Of a DNA stretch of 64,000 nucleotides, positions 44,743-52,736 are shown piece by piece; within the stretch, counting starts at the first letter, position 1; each line of letters opens with the position of its first letter. Source of the DNA: Parasulfuritortus sp037439465 (lineage in GTDB: Bacteria; Pseudomonadota; Gammaproteobacteria; Burkholderiales; Thiobacillaceae); assembly GCA_037439465.1 (NCBI GenBank), contig JBBIVX010000016.1, positions 3,889 through 67,888 of the forward strand, read 5' to 3'. The position numbers and the translations under genes were made by a program. The notes beneath the pieces are model-generated. The model made no database searches. It was not told the origin of the DNA and saw only the letters and a program-made list of their open reading frames with translations.

Positions 44743-45942
44743 TCAGGCCGCGTAGACATGGCGCCGACTGTAAGGGTAAGCAGCCAGGCCGGCCTCGCCC
44801 GGCCGGCCGGCCAGTATCTGGAACAGTGCCAGCCAGTTGCGCTCGAAGGCATAGGCCGCACCGGCCATGTAGATACGCCAGATGCGATAGCGCTTCTCAC
44901 CAATCAGATGCAGCGCCTCGTCCGCGTGCGCCTCCAGGCGCCGCACCCAGCTCCATAGTGTACGGGCGTAATGCGGTCGCAGGTTCTCCGCATCAAGCGG
45001 CTCCAGGCCGGCCGCGGCTATCTCCCGCATCACATCGGAGATATGCACCAGTTCGCCGCCGGGAAACACGTACTGCTCGACGAATTCGGAAATGTCGCTG
45101 CCCAGGCCCTGCGTGCGCAGCGCCACAGAGGTGATACCGTGGTTGAGTACCAGCCCGCCGGGACGCAACAGACGCTGTATCTTGGCGAAATAGGCAGTTA
45201 GGTTGCGACGGCCGACATGCTCGAACATGCCGACGCTGGCAATCTTGTCGAAAGGGGCCTTTTCTGGCACGTCACGGTAATCGATGAGGCGCACCTCGAC
45301 CCGACCAGCCAGACCGCGCTGGCGGATTGCCGCCGCCACATGCGCACGCTGCTCCTCTGACAGCGTGACGCCCAGGGACTGGACGCCGTAGTGTTCCGCC
45401 GCCCACAGTATCAGGGCGCCCCAGCCGCAGCCGATGTCCAGCAATCGTTCCCCGGGCTTGAGCATGAGTTTGCGGCAGATGAGATCGAGTTTTCTCTCCT
45501 GGGCGGTATCGAGGTCGTCCTCGGGATGCTCGAAGTAGCCGCAGGAATAGACCCTGTTCTTGTCCAGCCAAAGGCCGTAAAAATCGTTTGAAATATCATA
45601 GTGATAGTTGATATTGCGCCTGTCGCGGCGACGGGTGTGGCGCCACCAGCGCCAGTCGGTGCCGCCAGGACTGTCAGCGCAAGCATCGGTCTGACAGAGT
45701 GCACGGCCCAGTTCGAGAATGTCGCGGGCGTCGCCGTCGAGGTCGATCCAGCCTTCGACATAAGCACGCGCCAGGCTGCCCAGGCTCGGCTTGGTCATGG
45801 CTGGCAGCGCCTTGGGGCCGTTGGCGTGGATGTGCACTCTCGCCGCCGGCGCCCCCACCACCTCACCATTCCACAGGTGGAGGGCGATAGGCAGACCTTC
45901 GAGTCTATTGCGGAACGTCTTGAGCAGAACGGCCTTCAGCAT
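44743..45942 (-). CDS. cfa: cyclopropane-fatty-acyl-phospholipid synthase
   Basis: 399 residues, near E. coli Cfa (382). It methylenates cis double bonds of membrane phospholipid acyl chains with S-adenosylmethionine, making them less prone to oxidation and acid. The SAM-binding loop is LLDIGCGWGALILWAAEHYG, and YHYDISNDFYGLWLD and MFEHVGRRNLTAYF are family signatures. Start MLKAVLLKTFRN is chosen, with GGAG 5 nt before. It follows the DUF3501 gene by 33 bp and precedes oxyR by 38 bp. Confidence 0.92.
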   Translation of the reverse strand: MLKAVLLKTFRNRLEGLPIALHLWNGEVVGAPAARVHIHANGPKALPAMTKPSLGSLARAYVEGWIDLDGDARDILELGRALCQTDACADSPGGTDWRWWRHTRRRDRRNINYHYDISNDFYGLWLDKNRVYSCGYFEHPEDDLDTAQERKLDLICRKLMLKPGERLLDIGCGWGALILWAAEHYGVQSLGVTLSEEQRAHVAAAIRQRGLAGRVEVRLIDYRDVPEKAPFDKIASVGMFEHVGRRNLTAYFAKIQRLLRPGGLVLNHGITSVALRTQGLGSDISEFVEQYVFPGGELVHISDVMREIAAAGLEPLDAENLRPHYARTLWSWVRRLEAHADEALHLIGEKRYRIWRIYMAGAAYAFERNWLALFQILAGRPGEAGLAAYPYSRRHVYAA

Positions 45943-45975
45943 CACATCTCCATGCACCCGGCCAGACCGGCGCGC

Positions 45976-46551
45976 TCAGTCGAGGTCGTTGGCCAGCGAG
46001 TCACGCACGTTACCGGGCACTTCTAAAGCCACAGTGTATTCCGGATGCCCAATGCCGGCCCGGAGGGTGGCGCCCGCCTTCACTGCCGCGCACATTGCCG
46101 GACTCAACTCAAAGCGCAAAAAGTGGACCGAGGCGGTCTTGTCCGGGCTGCGGCGGTCGAGATCCTCATTGGCGATGGGATAGATCCGGTCATGACCCGC
46201 CACCTGCAACCAGACCGTGTCCTCGATGCCGAGCAGCCTGGCGAGCGCCCGGCGACGCTCCTCGGCCTCGGCATATTCCAGCATGAAGGTGGCCTTCCAA
46301 TTGTGCCCGTCTGGGATGAGCGGGTTATATACGTCAAGTTCGTCCTGGATCGGCCCTGGCTCGAACATGCGCTCCAGGCGCAGCATTTCCTGCACCTGGT
46401 ACTGCATGGTCAGCGCGTCCTCGAAATAGAGCGTGGCATGCTCGCCCAGCGCCAGGCGGCGGTCCTTCTTGTGGGCCATCACTTTGGCGCGAAACTGCGG
46501 CCGCAGGCGGGCGTATTGTTCCAGACTGTAGAGGTTTTCATGAGTCAGCAT
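45976..46551 (-). CDS. DUF3501 family protein
   Basis: 191 residues from an ATG 5 nt after an AGGAGA site. It matches DUF3501 through the opening LTHENLYSLEQYARLRP, then the conserved RLERMFEPGPIQDELDVYNPLIPDG and LRAGIGHPEY. Function unknown, but this family commonly lies next to a rubrerythrin and a GlpC-like Fe-S protein, exactly as here, so it is probably part of the same peroxide or redox system. Its start lies 16 bp downstream of the stop of the Fe-S protein gene. Confidence 0.88.
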   Translation of the reverse strand: MLTHENLYSLEQYARLRPQFRAKVMAHKKDRRLALGEHATLYFEDALTMQYQVQEMLRLERMFEPGPIQDELDVYNPLIPDGHNWKATFMLEYAEAEERRRALARLLGIEDTVWLQVAGHDRIYPIANEDLDRRSPDKTASVHFLRFELSPAMCAAVKAGATLRAGIGHPEYTVALEVPGNVRDSLANDLD

Positions 46552-46567
46552 GGCGTCTCCTGCAAAT

Positions 46568-47902
46568 TCAAATGCCATAGGCCTTGCGGATCAGGCTGAT
46601 GGGATGCTCCGGCACCGTGCCGTCGGCACGGGCGTGGCCAATGTGATGCCCGGCCATGGCGCAATCGCTGCCGTAATGGTCGGGCCGGGCCTGGTTGACG
46701 CGAGCCACCACCGGTTTGACGATTTTCATGGCGAAGGCGTGGAATTCCTTCTTCACCGCGTATGTACCGTCGTGACCGGAACAGCGCTCGATGCTGTCAA
46801 CCTCCGTGCCGGGGATGAGCGCCAGCATCTCCCTGGTCTTGGGGCCGATGTTCTGCACCCTTTGATGACAGGCGGCGTGGTAGGCCACCTTGCCCAAACC
46901 CTGCCTGAAGTCGGTCTTCAGGCGGCCCTCGCGGTGACGCAGCAGCAAGTATTCGAAGGGATCATAGAAGGCGTTCTTCACCTTCAGCACGTCCGGATCA
47001 TCGGGAAACATCAAGGGTAGCTCCTGCTTGAACATCAATACACAGGAGGGGATCAATGCGGTCAGGTCCCAGCCAGCGTCTACCAAGCGGGCCAATCGGG
47101 GAATATTCGCCTCCTTGGCCGCTCGCACCGCCTCCAGATCGCCCAGTTCCAGCTTTGGCATACCACAGCAACGCTCCTTTTCTGCCAGGGTGAGGGCGAT
47201 GCCATTGTGCGCGAATACCGCCGCCAGATCCTCGCCCGGGCCAGGTTCGTTGCGATTCATATAGCAGGTGGCGAACAGGGCCACCTTGCCCGTCGTGCGC
47301 CCGGCCGGGTCGCCGGGTGTGTTCGGCGGCAGTATCGTCAGTCTGCTGCGCAACGGCCTGCAGGTGAATTCCGGCAGCCAGGCGTCATGGTGTATTCCCG
47401 CCATTGCCTCCATCGCCTGGCGGGCGGCGCCGACCTTGTTGATGGCGTTCACCGACTGGGCAATCACCGGAATACCGGCCAGGGCACCCACCGCATCAGT
47501 GCTGGTAAGCACCCTGTCGCGCCACCGCGTCTCGCCCTTTCTGAAGCGAACGGCCTTGGCGCGCAGCATCAAGTGCGGAAAATCCAGGTTCCAGGCGTGT
47601 GGCGGCACGTAAGGACACTTGGTCATGTAGCAGAGGTCGCAGAGATAGCAGTGATCGACCACCTTGCGGTAATCGTCCTTGTTCACCCCGCCGACTTCCA
47701 TGGACACGGATTCGTCGATCAGATCGAACAGGGTAGGAAAGGACTGGCACAGACTCACGCAACGACGGCAGCCATGGCAGATATCGAAGACCCGCTCCAT
47801 TTCCTCGTTGAGCGAGTCTTCGTCGTAAAAATCGGGGTTATGCCAATCCAGCGGATGGCGGATCGGCGCTTCCAGGTTGCCTTCTTTGAAGGGCGCAGCC
47901 AT
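46568..47902 (-). CDS. GlpC-like heterodisulfide-reductase-type Fe-S protein
   Basis: 444 residues from the ATG opening MAAPFKEGN; an ATG two codons earlier is possible. Two 4Fe-4S ferredoxin motifs near the N-terminus, CHGCRRCVSLCQSFP and CYLCDLCYMTKCPY, are followed by two CCG-type domains: CYMNRN with CCGMPKLE, then ACHQRVQ with CSGHDGTY. This resembles the GlpC and HdrD families, which carry electrons between membrane and soluble partners. In this operon it may reduce rubrerythrin, but this is inference. Sits between the rubrerythrin and DUF3501 genes. Confidence 0.88.
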   Translation of the reverse strand: MAAPFKEGNLEAPIRHPLDWHNPDFYDEDSLNEEMERVFDICHGCRRCVSLCQSFPTLFDLIDESVSMEVGGVNKDDYRKVVDHCYLCDLCYMTKCPYVPPHAWNLDFPHLMLRAKAVRFRKGETRWRDRVLTSTDAVGALAGIPVIAQSVNAINKVGAARQAMEAMAGIHHDAWLPEFTCRPLRSRLTILPPNTPGDPAGRTTGKVALFATCYMNRNEPGPGEDLAAVFAHNGIALTLAEKERCCGMPKLELGDLEAVRAAKEANIPRLARLVDAGWDLTALIPSCVLMFKQELPLMFPDDPDVLKVKNAFYDPFEYLLLRHREGRLKTDFRQGLGKVAYHAACHQRVQNIGPKTREMLALIPGTEVDSIERCSGHDGTYAVKKEFHAFAMKIVKPVVARVNQARPDHYGSDCAMAGHHIGHARADGTVPEHPISLIRKAYGI

Positions 47903-47966
47903 GGGCATGTTCTCTTTCGGCAAATACGGGGCGGCCACCGCCGCCCCCAAACAGTCAGGCCTAAAC

Positions 47967-48386
47967 TCAGGCATTCAACTCGTTCAACGCCTTCTGGTAG
48001 CGGTTGGCATGGGAACGCTCGGCCTTTGCCAGCGTCTCGAACCAGTCGGCGATCTCGTCAAAACCCTCGGCGCGCGCATCCTTGGCCATGCCGGGATACA
48101 TGTCGGTGTACTCGTGGGTCTCGCCGGCGACGGCGGTCTTGAGGTTATCGGCGGTGGCGCCAAAGGGCATGCCGGTAGCCGGATCGCCACATTGCTCCAG
48201 ATATTCCAAATGGCCGTGAGCATGCCCGGTCTCGCCCTCGGCGGTGGAACGGAACAGCGCCGCCACGTCGTTATAACCTTCCACATCCGCTTTGGCGGCG
48301 AAGTAAAGGTAACGGCGGTTGGCCTGCGACTCGCCCGCGAAGGCATCTTTCAGGTGCTGTTCGGTTTTTGAGCCTTTCAGTTGCAT
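47967..48386 (-). CDS. rubrerythrin-type ferritin-like diiron protein without rubredoxin domain
   Basis: 139 residues from an ATG 6 nt after CAGGAG. The diiron four-helix bundle shows two ExxH units (EGETGHAHGH and KAERSHANRY) and further carboxylates in AFAGESQANRR and GETHEYTDMY. The C-terminal rubredoxin part with four Cys is absent, so electrons must come from a partner, possibly the Fe-S protein encoded downstream. Such erythrins reduce hydrogen peroxide. First gene of the minus-strand operon rubrerythrin, Fe-S protein, DUF3501, cfa, oxyR. Confidence 0.9.
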   Translation of the reverse strand: MQLKGSKTEQHLKDAFAGESQANRRYLYFAAKADVEGYNDVAALFRSTAEGETGHAHGHLEYLEQCGDPATGMPFGATADNLKTAVAGETHEYTDMYPGMAKDARAEGFDEIADWFETLAKAERSHANRYQKALNELNA

Positions 48387-48440
48387 ATCCATCTCCTGAC
48401 AAAATAAGGGAAACACCGGCCATACGGCCGGGCTGGTTCA

Positions 48441-48469
48441 AGACTAGCCCACCACCCGGCAACATCCAA
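48441..48469 (-). promoter_or_regulatory. predicted promoter of the rubrerythrin operon
   Basis: On the minus strand, a -35 box TTGGAT (48464-48469) directly follows the OxyR-like operator. A 17-nt spacer then leads to a -10 box TAGTCT (48441-48446), about 55 bp before the ATG. Weak boxes are expected of an activator-dependent promoter. Confidence 0.5.
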
Positions 48470-48506
48470 TTTGATTATTACAATTGATCCGATAGCAAAT
48501 AACTAT
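48470..48506 (-). promoter_or_regulatory. OxyR-like tandem operator for the rubrerythrin operon
   Basis: Read on the minus strand, unit 1 is ATAGTTATTTGCTAT (48492-48506), a perfect ATAG-N7-CTAT element. After a 7-nt spacer comes unit 2 ATTGTAATAATCAAA (48470-48484), a poor match. Period and order are those expected of an OxyR tetramer site. Unit 1 matches the katG unit 1 in 13 of 15 positions and unit 2 in 10 of 15. Confidence 0.65.
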
Positions 48507-48648
48507 ATCTAACGGCCCTAGCCTTAGCAGCCTGTGGCGCTTGAGGCTGATCTACTGCACCGGTGGGGATAATAGGGCGCAGTCACGCAGAGCGGCTTTC
48601 ATGACGTCAACCCGAATCCAACCGCGGCGCCGAGGCACGCCCGTGATG

Positions 48649-48685
48649 ATAGTTAATTACTATTAATACAGTAATAACAATCAAT
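48649..48685 (+). promoter_or_regulatory. OxyR-like tandem operator for katG
   Basis: Unit 1 is ATAGTTAATTACTAT (48649-48663), a perfect ATAG-N7-CTAT element; unit 2 GTAATAACAATCAAT (48671-48685) is degenerate and lies 7 nt further toward katG. The layout mirrors the operator of the divergent rubrerythrin operon, including the final AATCAA. Confidence 0.65.
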
Positions 48686-48714
48686 TTGATTGATGTAAGT
48701 GGCCCTGCTTCAAT
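48686..48714 (+). promoter_or_regulatory. predicted katG promoter
   Basis: TTGATT (48686-48691) abuts the OxyR-like unit 2, then a 17-nt spacer and TTCAAT (48709-48714). The expected transcript start near 48721 leaves a short leader with an AAGGAG site at 48752-48757 ahead of the katG ATG. The stretch 48507-48648 between the two promoters holds no gene and no further recognisable site. Confidence 0.5.
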
Positions 48715-48766
48715 GGAAACACCCTGACGCACGGGGCTTCGTCAATCTGCCAAGGAGCAATCAATC

Positions 48767-50950
48767 ATGTCAACCGAAGCAAAATGCCCATTCCATCACA
48801 CCGCCAGCAGCGGTACGACCAACCGCGACTGGTGGCCGAACCAGTTGCGCCTGGAAATTCTGCACCAGCATGGCCCCGAGTCCAGCCCGATGGACAAAAA
48901 TTTCGATTACGCCGAAGAATTCAAGAAACTTGACCTCGCGGCGGTGAAGAAGGATCTCACCGTCCTGATGACCGATTCGCAGGACTGGTGGCCGGCGGAT
49001 TATGGCCACTATGGCCCCTTCTTCATCCGCATGGCCTGGCACAGCGCCGGCACCTATCGCACCGGCGACGGCCGCGGCGGCGCGGGCCATGGCAACCAGC
49101 GTTTCGCGCCGGTCAATAGCTGGCCCGACAACGTCAACCTCGACAAGGCACGGCGGCTGTTGTGGCCGATCAAGCAAAAGTACGGCAAGAAAATCTCCTG
49201 GGCCGACCTCCTCATTCTCGCCGGCAACGTCGCGCTGGAGTCGATGGGCTTTAAAACCTTCGGCTTCGGCGGCGGGCGCGAGGACATCTGGGCTCCGGAG
49301 ATAGATACCTACTGGGGCAACGAGCAGAAGTGGCTGGACGACAAGATGCGCTACTCCGGCGAGCGCGACCTGGAAAATCCGCTCGCCGCCGTGCAGATGG
49401 GACTGATCTACGTTAACCCCGAAGGCCCCGGCGGCAACCCGGATCCGATCAAGTCCGCCCGCGACGTGCGCGAAACCTTCGCGCGCATGGCCATGAACGA
49501 TTACGAAACCGTGGCGCTCACCTGCGGCGGCCATACCTTCGGCAAGTGCCACGGCGCGGGCGACGCCTCGCTGGTCGGGCCCGAACCCGAAGCCGCGCCC
49601 ATCGAGCAAATGGACCTGGGCTGGAAGAGCAACTACATGACCGGCAAGGGCGGTGACCAGATCGGCAGCGGCCTGGAAGGCTCGTGGACGCCCACGCCAA
49701 CGAAGTGGGACATGAGCTATCTCGACATGCTGTTCGGTAACGAGTGGCAACTGGTCAAGAGCCCCGCCGGCGCCTGGCAGTGGACGCCGAAAGCGGCGAC
49801 CGACGGTAACCAGGCGCCGGCCGCGCACGACGTGTCGAAGAAGGTGCCGATCATCATGACCACCGCCGACATGGCGATGCGCGAGGACCCAGCCTACGCG
49901 AAGATCGCGCGGCATTTCCAAAAGAACCCGGAGGAATTCGCCGACGCCTTCGCCCGCGCCTGGTTCAAGCTGACGCATCGCGACATGGGTCCGAAGTCGC
50001 GCTATCTCGGCCCCGAAGTGCCCAAGGAAGACCTGATCTGGCAAGACCCTGTTCCCGCCGTCGATCACCCGCTGGTCGATGACAGGGATATCGCCGCGCT
50101 CAAGGCCAAGGTTCTCGCTTCCGGGCTCTCGGTTCCCGAGATAGTCTCGACCGCCTGGGCTTCAGCGTCCACCTTCCGCGGCTCCGACAAGCGTGGCGGC
50201 GCCAACGGCGCGCGCATCCGGCTGGCGCCGCAGAAGGATTGGGAGGTCAACCAGCCGGCGCACCTGGCCAAGGTGCTGGGCAAGCTCGAATCGATCCAGA
50301 GCGCGTTCAATAGCGCCCAGTCCGGCGGCAAGCAAATCTCGCTGGCGGATCTGATCGTGCTGGCGGGCTGCGTCGGCGTCGAAGAGGCGGCAAAGAAAGC
50401 GGGGTATGCCGTGACGGTGCCGTTCACTCCGGGCCGCATGGACGCCACGCAGGAACAGACCGACGTGGAGTCCTTCGCCGTGCTCGAACCCATCGCCGAT
50501 GGCTTCCGCAACTACCAGAAGGCGAAGTACACCGTCTCGGCCGAGGAATTGCTGCTCGACAAGGCGCAGTTGCTGACGCTCACCGCGCCCGAGATGACCG
50601 TGCTCGTCGGCGGCCTGCGCGCCATGAACGCCAATACTGGGCAGTCGCAACTTGGTGTATTCACAAAGCAACCCGGTACGCTCTCCAACGACTTCTTCGT
50701 CAACCTGCTCGACATGGACACGGAGTGGAAACCGGCCTCGGCCGGCGCCGAGGTATTCGAGGGTAGCGAGCGCAAGACCGGGGCGCAGAAATGGACCGCG
50801 ACCCGCGTCGATCTCATCTTCGGCTCGAATTCTCAATTGCGGGCCGTGGCAGAAGTTTATGCCGGTGCCGATGCGCAGGAGAAATTCGTCCATGACTTCG
50901 TGGCGGCCTGGAGCAAGGTGATGAACCTCGATCGCTTCGACCTCGCGTGA
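48767..50950 (+). CDS. katG: catalase-peroxidase KatG
   Basis: 727 residues, as for E. coli KatG (726). Bifunctional heme enzyme for hydrogen peroxide. The distal site is RMAWHSAGTYRTGDGRGG, whose Trp joins the Tyr in MGLIYVNPEGPGGNP and the Met in ARMAMNDYETV in the Met-Tyr-Trp adduct needed for catalase activity; the proximal His is in TCGGHTFGKCHGA. Both N- and C-terminal halves of the gene-duplicated fold are present. AAGGAG lies 9 nt upstream. Divergent from the rubrerythrin operon and predicted to be OxyR-controlled; a perfect 8-bp hairpin follows the stop. Confidence 0.97.
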   Translation: MSTEAKCPFHHTASSGTTNRDWWPNQLRLEILHQHGPESSPMDKNFDYAEEFKKLDLAAVKKDLTVLMTDSQDWWPADYGHYGPFFIRMAWHSAGTYRTGDGRGGAGHGNQRFAPVNSWPDNVNLDKARRLLWPIKQKYGKKISWADLLILAGNVALESMGFKTFGFGGGREDIWAPEIDTYWGNEQKWLDDKMRYSGERDLENPLAAVQMGLIYVNPEGPGGNPDPIKSARDVRETFARMAMNDYETVALTCGGHTFGKCHGAGDASLVGPEPEAAPIEQMDLGWKSNYMTGKGGDQIGSGLEGSWTPTPTKWDMSYLDMLFGNEWQLVKSPAGAWQWTPKAATDGNQAPAAHDVSKKVPIIMTTADMAMREDPAYAKIARHFQKNPEEFADAFARAWFKLTHRDMGPKSRYLGPEVPKEDLIWQDPVPAVDHPLVDDRDIAALKAKVLASGLSVPEIVSTAWASASTFRGSDKRGGANGARIRLAPQKDWEVNQPAHLAKVLGKLESIQSAFNSAQSGGKQISLADLIVLAGCVGVEEAAKKAGYAVTVPFTPGRMDATQEQTDVESFAVLEPIADGFRNYQKAKYTVSAEELLLDKAQLLTLTAPEMTVLVGGLRAMNANTGQSQLGVFTKQPGTLSNDFFVNLLDMDTEWKPASAGAEVFEGSERKTGAQKWTATRVDLIFGSNSQLRAVAEVYAGADAQEKFVHDFVAAWSKVMNLDRFDLA

Positions 50951-50987
50951 TCTCTGCGCAAAGGCTCAGGTCTGCGCACCATCCAAT

Positions 50988-51007
50988 CCGGGGAGAAACC
51001 TCCCCGG
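50988..51007 (+). terminator. hairpin downstream of katG
   Basis: Perfect 8-bp arms CCGGGGAG/CTCCCCGG with a 4-nt AAAC loop, 37 nt after the katG stop. No T-run follows, so it may be an mRNA 3'-stabiliser or partial terminator ahead of the small ORF and ZIP gene. Confidence 0.5.
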
Positions 51008-51028
51008 CCCATCACAAGGAGCATGAGC

Positions 51029-51157
51029 ATGCTAATAAGCCTATACAGTAAATACCTGCGGCGGCAACGCCGGTCCGGCATCCGCCTCGCCCTGGTCCTC
51101 ATGGGCATGGGTCTGGAAGGCGTCTCCTGCGGCGGCGATCCCGGCATTGCCGGCTAG
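51029..51157 (+). CDS. possible 42-residue small protein
   Basis: Short frame opening MLISLYSKYLRRQRR, with an AAGGAG site 7 nt before the ATG (an ATG two codons earlier is too close to that site). Basic N-terminal part followed by a hydrophobic stretch (IRLALVLMGMGLEG) and two Gly/Cys-rich residues near the end, so it could be a small membrane-associated peptide. Placed between katG and the ZIP gene. No homologue recalled; it may also be chance. Confidence 0.4.
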   Translation: MLISLYSKYLRRQRRSGIRLALVLMGMGLEGVSCGGDPGIAG

Positions 51158-51195
51158 GCGGCCGGCGCCTGTTCCCGACTACAGGAAAGGACAAC

Positions 51196-52128
51196 ATGGA
51201 GAGCACCCGCCAACCGCCCAGCGCCAGCCTGCGTGCCGCCTGGCGCGCCCAGGCAGTGGCTCGCCCGTGGACTGCCGTCGGCCTGTCCCTCGCCTTCCTG
51301 ACGATGGCCTGGCTGCTGGCGGCCAGTGGCTGGCGGCTCTACACCGGCGTGGCCGAGGCCGCGCTGATGTTGGGTCTCTTAGGCGGTCTGGCCGGCCTTG
51401 CCGCCACCTCCCTGGGGGCCCTGCCGAGCCTGGTGCTGCATGGTCTGTCACAGCGTCTGGAGGACACACTGTTGGGCTGGGCGGCCGGCATGATGCTGGC
51501 CGCCAGTTCGTTTTCGCTCATCTTGCCGGCTCTGGACGCGGCTACCGCCCTTACCGGCAGTCGCGGCTGGAGCGCGGCGACAGTGGTGTCGGGCATGGCT
51601 CTTGGGGTGCTGCTCATGCTCGGCCTCGACCAGTTCACCCCACACGCCCATGCCCACGGCGGCATCCAGGGTGTCGGCGGCGAGCGGGTCGGCCGGGTGT
51701 GGCTGTTCGTATTGGCCATCACTCTGCACAACCTGCCCGAAGGCATGGCCATCGGTGTATCCTTTTCCCAGGGCGACCTGCGTGTGGGGGTGCCGCTGAC
51801 CAGCGCCATCGCCCTGCAGGACATCCCTGAGGGACTGGCGGTGGCCATGGCACTGCGCGCCACCGGCCTGCCGGCAGTGCGTGCCGCCCTCATCGCTGCC
51901 GCCACGGGACTGATGGAGCCCCTGGGCGCCCTGCTCGGCATAGGCTTGTCGGCCGGCCTGGCGCTGGCTTATCCGCTGGGGCTGGGACTGGCGGCTGGCG
52001 CCATGCTTTTTGTGGTCTCCCATGAAGTCATTCCGGAGACCCACCGCAACGGCCATCAAACGCCGGCCACACTCGGCCTGATGGGCGGCTTCGCTCTGAT
52101 GATGATTCTGGACACCGTGCTCGGCTGA
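51196..52128 (+). CDS. ZIP family divalent metal transporter
   Basis: 310 residues with about eight transmembrane helices. The two ZIP metal-site helices are seen as HNLPEGMAIGVSF and QDIPEGLAVAMAL; a His-rich loop HAHAHGG lies just before. ZupT-type proteins import Zn, Fe or Mn without ATP, and in this neighbourhood, between katG and a ferritin-like gene, Fe or Mn import is plausible. AGGAAAGGA precedes the ATG. The ferritin-like gene follows after 32 bp. Confidence 0.9.
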   Translation: MESTRQPPSASLRAAWRAQAVARPWTAVGLSLAFLTMAWLLAASGWRLYTGVAEAALMLGLLGGLAGLAATSLGALPSLVLHGLSQRLEDTLLGWAAGMMLAASSFSLILPALDAATALTGSRGWSAATVVSGMALGVLLMLGLDQFTPHAHAHGGIQGVGGERVGRVWLFVLAITLHNLPEGMAIGVSFSQGDLRVGVPLTSAIALQDIPEGLAVAMALRATGLPAVRAALIAAATGLMEPLGALLGIGLSAGLALAYPLGLGLAAGAMLFVVSHEVIPETHRNGHQTPATLGLMGGFALMMILDTVLG

Positions 52129-52160
52129 GCACGCATTGTTGACCAAGAAAGGAGAACGAC

Positions 52161-52736
52161 ATGGCAAAAACACCCGCCAAGACAGACAGCAGGACAAAAG
52201 CACGAACCTTCCTCACCGACATCAAGACCTTGCGCGAGCGAGCGCGCAAGCACATCGAGAACGGCGCCGTCACGGCCGGTTACCAGGCCGACCGGGCCAC
52301 CGTGATCAAGCTGCTGAACGAGGCGCTGGCCACCGAACTGGTTTGTATCCTGCGCTACAAGCGGCACTATTACATGGCCACCGGCATCAACGCCGATGCC
52401 ATCGCCGCGGAGTTTCTCATCCATGCCAACGAGGAACAGGGTCACGCCGACCTCATCGCCGCCCGCATCGTGCAACTCAAGGGCGAACCGAACTTCAACC
52501 CGGAGGGGCTCGCCGGCCGCAGCCATGCCGAATACGTAGAAGGCGAAGATCTCATCGACATGATTCGCGAAGACCTGGTGGCCGAACGCATCGCCATCGA
52601 CAGTTACAGCGAGATGATCCGCTACCTCGGCGACAAGGATGTCACCACGCGGCGCATGCTGGAAGGCATACTGGCCATGGAGGAAGAGCACGCCGACGAC
52701 CTCTCCAGCATGCTCGAGGACATGAACCGCAAATAA
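52161..52736 (+). CDS. ferritin-like (bacterioferritin/Dps-type) diiron protein
   Basis: 191 residues. After a basic N-terminal tail of about 35 residues come four helices. Two ExxH units are seen, in NEEQGHADLI and MEEEHADDL, with further Glu in ALATELVC and VAERIAID, so a ferroxidase diiron site is likely. It should store or detoxify iron, which fits its place next to a metal importer and katG. The long basic tail could bind DNA as in some Dps proteins. The stop overlaps the next start (TAATG). Confidence 0.88.
   Translation: MAKTPAKTDSRTKARTFLTDIKTLRERARKHIENGAVTAGYQADRATVIKLLNEALATELVCILRYKRHYYMATGINADAIAAEFLIHANEEQGHADLIAARIVQLKGEPNFNPEGLAGRSHAEYVEGEDLIDMIREDLVAERIAIDSYSEMIRYLGDKDVTTRRMLEGILAMEEEHADDLSSMLEDMNRK

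Noticed and set aside
44735..44750. Palindrome CGGCC-TCA-GGCCG across the cfa stop codon
   Set aside because: Only a 3-nt loop and no T-run; too small to call a terminator within an apparent operon.
48770..50068. 432-codon open frame opposite katG
   Set aside because: Shadow of the catalase-peroxidase.
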